From NCBI RefSeq assembly GCF_036014115.1, contig NZ_CP107913.1, forward strand, positions 7,991,501 through 8,055,500: a stretch of 64,000 nucleotides of DNA, written 5' to 3'. The notes below the pieces were generated by a model. That model ran no database searches. It was not told the origin of the DNA and was given only the letters and a program-made list of their open reading frames with translations. Of this stretch, positions 1-8,037 are shown piece by piece; position 1 is the first letter of the stretch; the number at the start of each line of letters is the position of its first letter. The position numbers and the translations under genes were made by a program. The stretch comes from Streptomyces sp. NBC_00448 (lineage in GTDB: Bacteria > Actinomycetota > Actinomycetes > Streptomycetales > Streptomycetaceae).

Positions 1-462
1 TTCCAGTGCTGCCCCGAGCTCTTCCACCGGTTCGAGGAGTGGAAGACGACGCAGCCGCAGGACCGTGACCCGATCCGCCCCGCCATCGACACCGACGAGT
101 TCCCGATCGTCCGCCCGGACCTGCGCGCCGGGGACCTGCTGATCTGGAACGGCTCGCTGGCGCACGGCGTCGCGCCCAACACCTCCACCGACTGGGTGCG
201 GTCCGCGCAGTACCTGTCGATGATGCCCGCGCTGGAGTCGCACGAGGAACTGCGCCGCTCCCGCGTCGAGTCCTGGCGCACGCTCGGCACGCCGGAGTGG
301 AACAAGACGCTCGTCGGCGACGCGACCAGGCACGAGTCGCTCCGCTACGACACCGCCGAGCTCACCGAACTCGGCGAGAAGCTGCTCGGCCTGCGGTCCT
401 GGCACCCGCAGGGCGCCGACACCGCGGCCCGCCAGGACGCCCAGCCGGCGGCCGGAGAGTAG
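1..462 (+). CDS. phytanoyl-CoA dioxygenase-like protein, C-terminal part
   Basis: Only the last 153 codons are in the window; the start lies to the left. The frame is open from base 1 and ends at TAG 460-462. The segment around codons 42-60 (GDLLIWNGSLAHGVAPN) matches the distal part of the Fe(II)/2-oxoglutarate PhyH fold, with the distal iron-binding His in LAHG, followed by a basic residue in a WVRSAQYLSMMPA segment that would bind 2-oxoglutarate. The family hydroxylates small molecules, often in natural-product pathways. The next gene starts 2 bases after the stop, so it belongs to the operon running to 4914. The substrate is unknown. The facial triad's first His/Asp pair lies outside the window and could not be checked. 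Confidence 0.75.
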   Translation, partial: FQCCPELFHRFEEWKTTQPQDRDPIRPAIDTDEFPIVRPDLRAGDLLIWNGSLAHGVAPNTSTDWVRSAQYLSMMPALESHEELRRSRVESWRTLGTPEWNKTLVGDATRHESLRYDTAELTELGEKLLGLRSWHPQGADTAARQDAQPAAGE

Positions 463-464
463 CG

Positions 465-1928
465 ATGCGCCGAATCTGCCTTGCACTTCCCACCAACAGG
501 TCCTGCCTGCCGGCGATTTCCGCGCTGCACGACGAAGCGGTCTACGCCGTCTCGCACTTCGACGTCGAGGTGCACCTGCTGGTCCTCGACTCCTGCGGGC
601 CGGCGGCGTCCGAGCAGCACGCGGCCGCCGTCCGCGCGCTGCCCGCGACGCCCGGCGTCGTCGCGCACCACCTCGACGAGGCGGCGCAGCGGGACTTCCT
701 GCGCCGGGCGATCGACGAATCGGGCGTGGAGAAGGCCGAGTTGGTACTCGACCTGATGCTTCCGCAGGCCGTTTCCTACGGTGCCTGCACCAACCGCGCG
801 TTCCTGGTCGCGGCCGCGCTCGGCTGCGAGTCGGTGCACCGGCGGGACTCCGACAGCAGGTACCAGGTCGTCGCGGGTGAAGCCGGGCGGGCCGTCGCCG
901 CCGGGCAGTCCGTGCCGGCGGGGTCGTCCGTGGCCGCCGGGTCGTCCGGGCCGGCAGGGCAGGCCGTCGCGGACAGACCGGTCGGGGGGACGTCCCCGGC
1001 CGGGGACACCGCGCGGACCGTCTTCCCGATCCACCACGAACTGCTCGCGCTCGGCCGGCCCGCGGGCGACGTGGCCGCGGACGTGACCGAGACGGACCTG
1101 GACGCCGAGCACGCGGGCAAGCCCGTCTCGATGGTGGGGAGTTCCTTCGTCGGCGAGATGTCCGTGGACATCGAGGAGATGCGCCGGCTCGACCCCGGCG
1201 CCTACCACGACGTGGTCGGCCTGTGGGCGCCCTTCGACTGGTCGGCCGAGCAGAAGCGGGAGTTCGCCGACGACTCCTTCCGCGGCGCCGGCACTGAACC
1301 GTTCCATTACGACCACTCCACGCTGACGCACGTGGACCCCATGCGGGTCGACATGTGCAACATCGCCTTCCACGGCGTGCACGAGTCGGTGCCGCTGCTG
1401 CCGGCGACCGACACCATCGGCAGCGACTACTTCCTCATCCACCTGGTGCACGACGCGACGCTGCCCGGGGTGCTGCACAACCGGAACATCGTGAACTTCT
1501 ACACCCCGGAGCGCAGGACCGGCCCCGGATTCACCGCGTACCAGCTGCGGTTCGCCAAGTTCTTCCTGTCGATGCTCTACCTGAACTTCGTCTACGACCG
1601 GATGGAGCGGGCCGGCGCGTCGCTGCTGGACGAGCGGAACCAGGTCAGGACCGACACCGTCGTCGAACTGCTCTGGGAGAGCAGCCGGTTGGACCAGGCC
1701 GAGAACGTGCAGCGGCTGGACGTCCTCGATGACGCCTACCGCCGGCTCGGCGGGAAGTACGCCGAGTTCGCCGACCTGCTGGCCGGCAGCCGGGAGCGGC
1801 TGCTCGACGAGGCGCGGCGCGACATCGAGGAGTTCGCGGTGCTCACCGAGGTCTGGCCGGCCCTGGTCGGCGGCGCGAGAGCCACGGACCTCGGCCTGCT
1901 CCAGCGGCAGCCGGACCGACGTCCGTGA
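465..1928 (+). CDS. DUF6271-like protein, possible GT-A-fold glycosyltransferase relative
   Basis: The 487-residue protein begins at ATG 465, two bases after the upstream stop. Its opening (MRRICLALPTNR) and a segment ending in HRRDSDS near residue 128 resemble the nucleotide-sugar-binding half and DxD-like motif of GT-A glycosyltransferases. A later region (SDYFLIHLVHDATLPG, about residues 321-336) resembles the acceptor half. I associate the family with DUF6271 from memory, and function is unproven. Residues about 139-186 are a Gly/Ala/Ser/Pro low-complexity insert encoded by imperfect GC-rich repeats. There is no signal peptide or membrane segment. The gene is coupled to the following decarboxylase by a GTGA overlap, so the two proteins probably act on the same small molecule. 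Confidence 0.6.
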   Translation: MRRICLALPTNRSCLPAISALHDEAVYAVSHFDVEVHLLVLDSCGPAASEQHAAAVRALPATPGVVAHHLDEAAQRDFLRRAIDESGVEKAELVLDLMLPQAVSYGACTNRAFLVAAALGCESVHRRDSDSRYQVVAGEAGRAVAAGQSVPAGSSVAAGSSGPAGQAVADRPVGGTSPAGDTARTVFPIHHELLALGRPAGDVAADVTETDLDAEHAGKPVSMVGSSFVGEMSVDIEEMRRLDPGAYHDVVGLWAPFDWSAEQKREFADDSFRGAGTEPFHYDHSTLTHVDPMRVDMCNIAFHGVHESVPLLPATDTIGSDYFLIHLVHDATLPGVLHNRNIVNFYTPERRTGPGFTAYQLRFAKFFLSMLYLNFVYDRMERAGASLLDERNQVRTDTVVELLWESSRLDQAENVQRLDVLDDAYRRLGGKYAEFADLLAGSRERLLDEARRDIEEFAVLTEVWPALVGGARATDLGLLQRQPDRRP

Positions 1929-3103
1929 GGCATGACGACACGCTGCTCGCCGCACTGGCGGCGGCCGACGACGACCGGATCGTCTTCGATCTCAGCGGCA
2001 TCGAGGAGCGCTACGCGTCCCTGCTGGCCGAACTGCCCGGCGTCGCCGTCCGGTTCGCCCTGAAGGCGTGCCCGGTGGACGAGGTGCTCGACTGCCTGGC
2101 CCGGCAGGGCAGCGGGGTGGACGCGGCGAGCGTGCAGGAGATCGGCCAGGCGCTGCGCGCCGGGGTCCCCCCGGAGCGCATCCACTACGGCAACACCATC
2201 AAGTCCGACCCGGACATCGCCGAGGCATACCGGCTCGGCATCCGGGACTTCGCCACCGACAGCCTGGAGGACGTCACCGCCGTCGCCGAACACGCGCCCG
2301 GCGCACGGGTGTTCTGCAGGCTGGCGACCGACGGCGGCGGCGCGCTGTGGGGACTGAGCCGGAAGTTCGGCTGCTCGCCCGAGGACACCTTGGCCGTGCT
2401 GGAACGGGCCCGGGACGCGGGCCTGGAACCGGCCGGACTGTCGGTGCACGTCGGGTCCCAGCAGATGACCGCCGGTGCGTGGCGGCGGGCGTTCGAGCAA
2501 CTGGCCGATCTGCTCGACACGTTGCGCGGGCGGGGCATGGCGCTGAAGTACGTCGACCTGGGCGGCGGCCTGCCGGCGCTCGGCTACCTCGACGAGCGCG
2601 GCGAACCCCTCGACCCGCCGCTGGACAAGATGTTCGCCGTGATCCGGGAGGGCATGCAGATGTGCCGGGACGCGGGCGGCGCGCTGGACTTCATCGTGGA
2701 GCCCGGCCGCTACCTCGTGGCCGACCACGGCGCGGTCCGGGCGCACGTCGTCCGGCTGTCGCTGCGGCACGACGCGGACGGCGAGCCGCGCCACTGGCTC
2801 TACCTGAGCTGCGGCAAGTTCAACGGCCTGTACGAGATGGACGCGTTGCAGTACCGGCTGGTCTTTCCCGGCCGGCACGGCGGTCCGTCCGTCCCGGCGA
2901 CGGTCGCGGGGCCCACCTGCGACAGCGACGACGCCTACCCCGGCGGCCACCGGCCGGTCCGGGTGCCCGCGTCGATCGCGTCGGGCGACCCGGTCTGGGT
3001 GATGTCCAGCGGGGCGTACGCGGTCAGTTACATGACGCAGGGCTTCAACGGCTTCGGCCCGCTGCCGTGGACGTGTGTGCGCAGGACGGAAGGCGGGCGG
3101 TAG
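1925..3103 (+). CDS. fold-type III PLP decarboxylase (ornithine/diaminopimelate family)
   Basis: The 392-residue protein is a group IV decarboxylase with an N-terminal alanine-racemase-like barrel and a C-terminal beta domain. Visible landmarks are VRFALKACP with the PLP-lysine at about K47, the HVGSQ strand (about 175), the GGGLP phosphate loop (about 212), EPGRY (about 259), and GPTCDSDD with the active-site Cys at about residue 332. The CDSxD form resembles ornithine-type rather than strict lysA enzymes, so the substrate is probably a basic or modified amino acid. The GTG start overlaps the previous stop (GTGA), and the next gene's ATG follows the TAG directly, indicating translational coupling. 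Length is normal for the family. The product is presumably an amine precursor for the pathway. Confidence 0.85.
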   Translation: MRHDDTLLAALAAADDDRIVFDLSGIEERYASLLAELPGVAVRFALKACPVDEVLDCLARQGSGVDAASVQEIGQALRAGVPPERIHYGNTIKSDPDIAEAYRLGIRDFATDSLEDVTAVAEHAPGARVFCRLATDGGGALWGLSRKFGCSPEDTLAVLERARDAGLEPAGLSVHVGSQQMTAGAWRRAFEQLADLLDTLRGRGMALKYVDLGGGLPALGYLDERGEPLDPPLDKMFAVIREGMQMCRDAGGALDFIVEPGRYLVADHGAVRAHVVRLSLRHDADGEPRHWLYLSCGKFNGLYEMDALQYRLVFPGRHGGPSVPATVAGPTCDSDDAYPGGHRPVRVPASIASGDPVWVMSSGAYAVSYMTQGFNGFGPLPWTCVRRTEGGR

Positions 3104-3706
3104 ATGACCTGGAACGTGCGTATCCGGCGGATGGCAGACGACGACTGGGAGGACGTCGTCGGCCTGGAGACCCGCGCCTATGCCGCCCTTGGCCTGTCCG
3201 AGGGACGGGCGGCGCTGGAATCCAAGGCCCGGATCTCCCCGGCGACGTGTTTCGCGCTCGACCTGATCCCGGGGCCCGGCGCCGATCCGGGCGCCGGGGC
3301 GCGGCTGGCGGGCTACCTGCTGGCGCTGCCGTACCCGGAACGGTCCTACCCGGGCCTGGCCCGTCGCGAGGAGGCGGCCGTCCCGTCGCGGAATCTGCAC
3401 CTGCACGACCTGGTGATCGCCGAGGACGTGCGCGGCCGCGGGCTCGGGAAGCGGCTGCTCGGCCGGCTGACCGCCGCGGCCCCGGGCCAGGGGTACGAGC
3501 AGATCTCGCTGATCGCGGTCGGCGGCAGCCACACCTTCTGGTCCGCAAGCGGGTTCACCGCGCGCGACGGCGTCGAGGCCCCGCGCGGCTACGGGCCGGG
3601 TTCTGTGTACATGACGATGGCGCTGCCGTCCGGCCAGGCCGAGGGCGACCGGACAGCGGTCGGCGGCCTGCCGATCGGGGCGCCGTCACGAGAAGAAGTG
3701 GGATGA
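3104..3706 (+). CDS. GNAT family N-acetyltransferase
   Basis: A 200-residue single-domain GNAT. The acetyl-CoA pyrophosphate-binding loop appears as RGRGLGKRLL (about residues 108-117), preceded by the beta4 strand LHDLVIAEDV and followed by a beta5-type strand (ISLIAVGGS) and FWSASGF. Such enzymes acetylate amines, which fits a position directly after an amine-producing decarboxylase. The tailoring or self-protection role is inference. The ATG abuts the preceding stop and the gene's TGA overlaps the next ATG (ATGA at 3703-3706), so it is in the middle of a coupled operon. The C-terminal 20-25 residues are outside the fold and not recognisable. Confidence 0.8.
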   Translation: MTWNVRIRRMADDDWEDVVGLETRAYAALGLSEGRAALESKARISPATCFALDLIPGPGADPGAGARLAGYLLALPYPERSYPGLARREEAAVPSRNLHLHDLVIAEDVRGRGLGKRLLGRLTAAAPGQGYEQISLIAVGGSHTFWSASGFTARDGVEAPRGYGPGSVYMTMALPSGQAEGDRTAVGGLPIGAPSREEVG

Positions 3707-4914
3707 GCCCGATGCTGCGCGTTCACGATCCTTTCCGCAGAGGGCAGTCGGCCACGGCCGCGCTGTTCTTCTCGCTGGGCTTCCAGTACGCCACGTGGGC
3801 GTCGCGACTCCCCGCGATCAAGTCGCACCTGGACCTGACCGCGGCGGAGGTCGGCCTGCTGCTGATGGCCACCGGGATCGGGGCGGTGGCCACCTTCCCG
3901 GTGGTGGCCGTGCTGATGCGGCGGCTGGGCTCGCGGCGGCTCGCGCTCGGCTCGGCGCTCGGCCTGGCGCTGCTGCTCCTGGCGATGTCCGCGCTGCCGG
4001 ACTACCCGGTCGCGCTGCTGGTGATGCTCTGCGACGGCGCCCTGGTCGGCGGGCTGAACGTGGCGATGAACGCGCAGGGCGCGGCCCTGGAGGCGGTCCA
4101 CGAGCGCAACGCGATGGCGCGGCTGCACGCCGTCTTCAGCGGCGGTTCGCTGGCCGCGGCACTGCTGGCGTCGGGGATGAACGCGCTGACGTCCACGCTG
4201 ATCGTGCACTTCGCGGTCGCCGCGGGGCTGATCCTGCTGCTGCTCGGCTTCGCGCGCGGCGGCCTGCTCAGCGAGGACCGGCAGTCGCGGGAGAAGAAGG
4301 AGAAGGGCCGCGGGCGGTGGACGCTGCCGTCCCGGTTGACGCTGTGGCTGGGCGCCGCGATGGTCTTCGGCACCGTGACCGAGGGCGCCATGAACGACTG
4401 GTCCGCCCTTTACATGAAGGACGTCGCCAAGGCGTCGGCGGAACTGGCCCCGATGGGGATCGCGGTCGTCTCGGTGATGATGGTGCTCGCCCGCGTCTTC
4501 GCCGACTCCTGGCGCAGCCGCTGGGGCGACGGCCGTATCGTCCGGGTCGGCAGCGCGCTGGCGGCCGTCGGGCTGGCGCTCGCGCTGCTCAGCGGGGGAG
4601 CGGTGCCGGCGCTGCTCGGCTTCGCCTGCGTCGGCCTGGGCATCGCCTCGGTCACGCCGTGCGTCTACGTGGCCGCCGCGAAGAACGGTTCCGACGCGCT
4701 CACCGTCGTGGCCACCATGGGGACGACCGGTCTGCTCGCCGGGCCGCCGGTGGTCGGGTTCATCGCGAACGCGAGTGGGCTGGTGTGGGCGCTCGGGGCG
4801 GTGGCCGCCGCCGCGATGCTCGTCTCCCTGTGCGGCACCCGGATTCGGTGGACCCCGGTCGAGCCGGAAGCCGCTGTCGCCGCGGAGGTGAGCGTGACCG
4901 CCGGGTCCGTGTGA
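3703..4914 (+). CDS. MFS transporter (12-helix type)
   Basis: A 403-residue integral membrane protein with about twelve hydrophobic segments in two halves separated by a charged loop (SREKKEKGRGRW, about residues 196-207). The loop between helices 2 and 3 carries an MFS-like basic motif (RRLGSRR). The N-terminus (MSPMLRVHDPFRRGQS) is cytoplasmic. It is the last gene of the coupled unit (ATGA overlap with the GNAT gene) and probably exports the pathway product or a toxic intermediate. Substrate specificity cannot be read from the sequence. Alternative roles such as sugar or cyanate-type uptake are possible, since 12-helix MFS proteins of this kind are diverse. A 17-bp repeat and a hairpin follow it. 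Confidence 0.8.
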   Translation: MSPMLRVHDPFRRGQSATAALFFSLGFQYATWASRLPAIKSHLDLTAAEVGLLLMATGIGAVATFPVVAVLMRRLGSRRLALGSALGLALLLLAMSALPDYPVALLVMLCDGALVGGLNVAMNAQGAALEAVHERNAMARLHAVFSGGSLAAALLASGMNALTSTLIVHFAVAAGLILLLLGFARGGLLSEDRQSREKKEKGRGRWTLPSRLTLWLGAAMVFGTVTEGAMNDWSALYMKDVAKASAELAPMGIAVVSVMMVLARVFADSWRSRWGDGRIVRVGSALAAVGLALALLSGGAVPALLGFACVGLGIASVTPCVYVAAAKNGSDALTVVATMGTTGLLAGPPVVGFIANASGLVWALGAVAAAAMLVSLCGTRIRWTPVEPEAAVAAEVSVTAGSV

Positions 4915-4916
4915 AC

Positions 4917-4967
4917 GGTGGTCGTGCGTGGCCGGTGGTCGTGCGTGAACGGTGGACGTGCGTGGCC
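4917..4967. repeat. three tandem copies of a 17-bp unit
   Basis: Three consecutive near-identical 17-mers, GGTGGTCGTGCGTGGCC and two variants with one to three changes, lie directly after the MFS stop codon. They are non-coding and probably arose by slippage. No function is evident. Confidence 0.7.
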
Positions 4968-5014
4968 GCCGGGTTCGTACGACCACCGGACGCGTGTGAC
5001 CCGGCGGGTTCGCG

Positions 5015-5044
5015 TGACCGTAGCCGGGATCGCGGCTACGGTCA
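5015..5044. terminator. bidirectional hairpin terminator between convergent genes
   Basis: A perfect 11-bp inverted repeat (TGACCGTAGCC / GGCTACGGTCA) with an 8-nt loop lies between the convergent MFS and Lrp-type genes. Its right arm includes the stop codon of the minus-strand gene. There is no U-tract, as is usual in streptomycetes. Confidence 0.65.
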
Positions 5045-6055
5045 GGTGGCGTTCGGGCGGAGCACCGACCCGGCGCGCTTGACCGTACGGATCAGCGGAG
5101 CGGCCTCGATCGCGCGGATGCCCGGCAGCCGGCCGAGGGTGCCGCTGAGGTAGTCGTACAGGTGGCGTTCGTTGCGGCAGACGACGTTGGCCACCAGGTT
5201 GCTGCTGCCGGTGACCGCGGCGACGAACGGCGCCTCGGGGTGGCGGGCGACGGCCCGCGCGGTCTCGTCGAGCCGGTCGGGCCGGGCCGAGATCCACAGC
5301 AGCGAGTTGCTGGTCATGCCGAGGGCGTGCTCGTCGAGGTCGAGGTCGAAGTAGAGCACCCCGGAGTCGCACAGGCCGCTGATGCGGCGGCGTACCGACG
5401 ACTCGTGCCAGCCGGTGGCCGCGGCCAGTTGGGCGGTGCTGGTCCGCCCGTCGTGCGCGAGATGGGACAGCAGTTCCTCGTCGTCGGCGTCGAGGGCCAG
5501 TACGGTGTCGTCCTGCTCGCGCGCGATCGGCGGGGGCAGCCGGTCGAGTTGGGCGTCGGTCAGGGCCGAGGTGAACACCGGCCAGGTGGGCGAGGAGAAG
5601 GTGCGCAGCAGCGAGTGGGCCGAGATGTGCACCACCCGGCGGCTGTTGGGGATGCCTTCGAGGAAGAGCGCGTCGCGCTGCTCGGCGGTGCGCGCCTGGA
5701 CCACGCAGACCACCTCGGTGCCGCCCGAGGCCAGTTGCACCCACCGGGTGTCCACCCGCCGGGTCAGCGCGGCGGCGATCGCCCCCGTCGAGCCCGGGGT
5801 GCACCGCAGCCGGACGAGCCAGTCGGTCCAGCCGACCCGCTCGCCGTTCACCCGGCCCAGGACGCGCAGGCCGGCCGACTCGCGCAGCCGGCGGTAGCGG
5901 CGTGCCGCGGTCTGGTCCGAGACCCCGACCAGCTCGGCCAGCGTCCGGAACGCGATCCGCGGCTCCACCACCAGCGCGTGCAGGATCTGCCGGTCCACGG
6001 TGTCCAGCGTGGCGATTTCCACGGAACTGAGCCTACCGCTGTCGAGATCCGTCAC
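5042..6055 (-). CDS. Lrp/AsnC family regulator with two repeated modules
   Basis: The 337-residue protein has two Lrp-like modules. Each has a winged helix-turn-helix (about residues 16-65, LDTVDRQILHALVVEP..., and about 188-235, LDADDEELLSHLAHDG...) followed by an alpha/beta ligand-binding-like half. Normal AsnC proteins are about 150 residues, so this is the duplicated actinobacterial form. The start is GTG at 6055; an in-frame GTG 12 codons later is an alternative. It is divergent from the DHA2 exporter at 6159 and probably regulates it. The 103-bp gap contains a 9-bp inverted repeat (6097-6105 / 6148-6156) that could be its site. The effector is unknown, perhaps an amino acid. Confidence 0.85.
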   Translation of the reverse strand: MTDLDSGRLSSVEIATLDTVDRQILHALVVEPRIAFRTLAELVGVSDQTAARRYRRLRESAGLRVLGRVNGERVGWTDWLVRLRCTPGSTGAIAAALTRRVDTRWVQLASGGTEVVCVVQARTAEQRDALFLEGIPNSRRVVHISAHSLLRTFSSPTWPVFTSALTDAQLDRLPPPIAREQDDTVLALDADDEELLSHLAHDGRTSTAQLAAATGWHESSVRRRISGLCDSGVLYFDLDLDEHALGMTSNSLLWISARPDRLDETARAVARHPEAPFVAAVTGSSNLVANVVCRNERHLYDYLSGTLGRLPGIRAIEAAPLIRTVKRAGSVLRPNAT

Positions 6056-6096
6056 GAACGGCCGGTTTCCTGGTCGGCGCGAACACGTCGGCCGAG

Positions 6097-6156
6097 CATG
6101 TCCTCACCCGGCCGGAAGCCGCTTTCCCCGCGGTGCGCCGCCGATGAGAGGACATG
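6097..6156. promoter_or_regulatory. inverted repeat in divergent promoter, candidate Lrp-type operator
   Basis: CATGTCCTC at 6097-6105 and its exact complement GAGGACATG at 6148-6156 are separated by 42 nt. The right half overlaps the ribosome-binding site of the exporter gene. Lrp-family proteins bind spaced dyads, so this is a plausible autoregulatory or exporter-control site. Assignment to the neighbouring regulator is inference. Confidence 0.4.
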
Positions 6157-6158
6157 TG

Positions 6159-7724
6159 ATGGACAGGAAATGGTGGACGTTGCTGGCCGTGTGCGCCGGC
6201 TCGTTCATGCTGCTGCTCGACGTGACGATCGTGGTCGTCGCGCTGCCCGAGATCCAGGGCTCGCTCGGCGCCGGCTTCGCCGAGGTCCAGTGGGTGGTGG
6301 ACGCTTACGCGCTCACCCTGGCCGCCCTGCTGCTCACCACCGGCTCGCTCGCCGATCGCTACGGGCGCCGCCGGCTCTTCGCGTTCGGGCTGGGCGTCTT
6401 CACCGTCGGCTCGGTGCTGTGCGGCCTGGCCCAGTCGCCGCTGATGCTCATCGTCTCCCGCTGCGGCCAGGGCGTCGGCGGGGCGATGATGTACTCCACC
6501 TCGCTGGCGCTGCTGGCGCACGGCTTTCCGCGCTCGGAGCGGGCCGTGGCCTTCAGCGTGTGGGGCGCGGTCACCGGCGCCGCCGTCGCGCTGGGCCCGA
6601 TCCTGGGCGGCGCCCTCACCAACGGCCTGAGCTGGCGGTGGATCTTCCTGGTGAACATCCCGGTCGGCGCGCTCGCCCTGGTCGTCACGCTGGGCAAGGT
6701 CGAGGAGTCGCGGGCGCCGCGGGTGGCCCGGCCGGACTGGACCGGGTTCGGCCTGCTCACCGGCGGCCTGGTCGGTCTCGTCTACGGGCTGATCCGGGCC
6801 AGCGAGAACTCCTGGGGCGACACCGCGGTCGTCGCCTGCCTCACGGCCGGCGCGGTGCTGCTGGTCGCCTTCGTGATCGTGGAGAGCCGTGTCGCGCACC
6901 CGATGTTCGACCTGTCGCTGTTCCGGACGCCGACGTTCGTCGGCGGTTCGATCGCCGCCTTCACCATGAACGCCTCGCTGTTCGCGATGTTCCTGTACCT
7001 GGTGATCTACCTCCAGGACGTGCTCGGCTACAGCTCGCTCGGCGCGGGCCTGCGGCTGCTGATCATCACCGGAGCGCTGCTGGTCGCGGCCGCGGTCGCC
7101 GGGCGGCTCAGCGAACGCGTCCCGATCCGGCTGCTGATCGGACCCGGTCTCGCGCTGGTCGGCATCGGCCTGTTCCTCATGGCGGGCCTGCACGGCGACA
7201 GTTCCTGGACCCACCTCGTCCCCGGCTTCGTCGTCGCCGGTGTGGGCGCCGGGCTCGTCAACCCGCCGCTGGCGGCGACCGCCATCGGCGTGGTCACCCC
7301 CGACCGCTCCGGCACCGCCTCCGGGGTGAACTCGACCTTCCGGCAGGTCGGCATCGCCACCAGCGTCGCCGTGCTCGCCTCCGTACTGTCCTCGTCGCTG
7401 CACCGCAACCTCGACCACCGGCTCGCCGGGGTGCCCGGCCTGCGCGGGCACGGCGGGCAGATCGCCGCCAGCGTGCGGCAGGGCGACACCGGCAAGGTGA
7501 TCGCGGGGGCCCGTCCCCAGCAACGCGGAGTGCTGGCCGCCGCGATCCGGGACGGCTTCGCCGCCGGCCTCGACGACCTGCTGGTCATCACCGGGGTCGT
7601 GGCGTGCGTCGGCGCGGTCTGCGCGCTCGTGCTGATCAGGAGCAGGGACATCATCACCTCCGAGACGGGCGAGCAGCCGGAACGCCCGCCGGCCGCGAAC
7701 AGCCTTCGGACGGTGGCGCGTTGA
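6159..7724 (+). CDS. DHA2-type MFS drug exporter (14-helix)
   Basis: The 521-residue membrane protein matches the EmrB/QacA drug:H+ antiporter subfamily. It has LDVTIVVVALP in helix 1 (motif D1), the GxLaDrxGrkr loop as GSLADRYGRRR (about 69-79), and a GAVTGAAVALGPILGG stretch in helix 5 (motif C, antiporter signature). About fourteen hydrophobic helices are visible. ATG 6159 was preferred to ATG 6144 because GAGAGG ends 6 bases before it. It is divergent from the Lrp-type regulator at 5042. The C-terminal tail (about residues 505-521) is polar and unconserved. The substrate is unknown; export of an antibiotic or of the product of the left-hand operon is possible. Confidence 0.88.
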   Translation: MDRKWWTLLAVCAGSFMLLLDVTIVVVALPEIQGSLGAGFAEVQWVVDAYALTLAALLLTTGSLADRYGRRRLFAFGLGVFTVGSVLCGLAQSPLMLIVSRCGQGVGGAMMYSTSLALLAHGFPRSERAVAFSVWGAVTGAAVALGPILGGALTNGLSWRWIFLVNIPVGALALVVTLGKVEESRAPRVARPDWTGFGLLTGGLVGLVYGLIRASENSWGDTAVVACLTAGAVLLVAFVIVESRVAHPMFDLSLFRTPTFVGGSIAAFTMNASLFAMFLYLVIYLQDVLGYSSLGAGLRLLIITGALLVAAAVAGRLSERVPIRLLIGPGLALVGIGLFLMAGLHGDSSWTHLVPGFVVAGVGAGLVNPPLAATAIGVVTPDRSGTASGVNSTFRQVGIATSVAVLASVLSSSLHRNLDHRLAGVPGLRGHGGQIAASVRQGDTGKVIAGARPQQRGVLAAAIRDGFAAGLDDLLVITGVVACVGAVCALVLIRSRDIITSETGEQPERPPAANSLRTVAR

Positions 7725-8037
7725 GCCGCCTCGCCGATTCCCCACCGTCGTCCGCGGGAGGAGAGCCCATGAGGTGGGCGGCAGCCGTCGACCCGCACGC
7801 CGGCGGGACCGGGGCCGCGGCCGCCTGACCGCACCCCACCGCGCCCCGCCCGATCGCGCCGCCGATGTCGCGTCGCGCCGCCCTGGCCGAACCCGTGCTC
7901 GCGTATCGTCGGCCTGGGCGGCCGCGCGGTACGGCGGGTCGCGGTATGACAGCGGGCCGTACCGTACGACGGCCGGGCGCGGCAGGCCGTGCGCGGCGGG
8001 CGGTCGAGAGGCGAGAAGGCGAGAGGGGACGAGCGCG
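7725..8037. other. intergenic region with one possible micro-ORF
   Basis: Between the exporter and the next plus-strand gene. It contains a GGGAGGAG ribosome-binding sequence followed by a 19-codon ORF at 7769-7828, and a GTACcGTAC palindrome near 7958. No convincing promoter or RNA structure was recognised. Confidence 0.4.
7769..7828 (+). CDS. possible 19-residue micro-ORF
   Basis: ATG 7769 lies 5 bases after a strong GGAGGAG-type ribosome-binding sequence and encodes MRWAAAVDPHAGGTGAAAA before TGA. The peptide resembles no family I know. It may be a leader peptide or a chance ORF; only the strength of its ribosome-binding site argues for it. Confidence 0.25.
   Translation: MRWAAAVDPHAGGTGAAAA

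Noticed and set aside
1736..3532. Very long minus-strand ORFs opposite the left operon
   Set aside because: In GC-rich DNA long open antisense frames are expected; translations are His/Arg/Gln-rich with no domain, and the plus-strand genes have clear family motifs.
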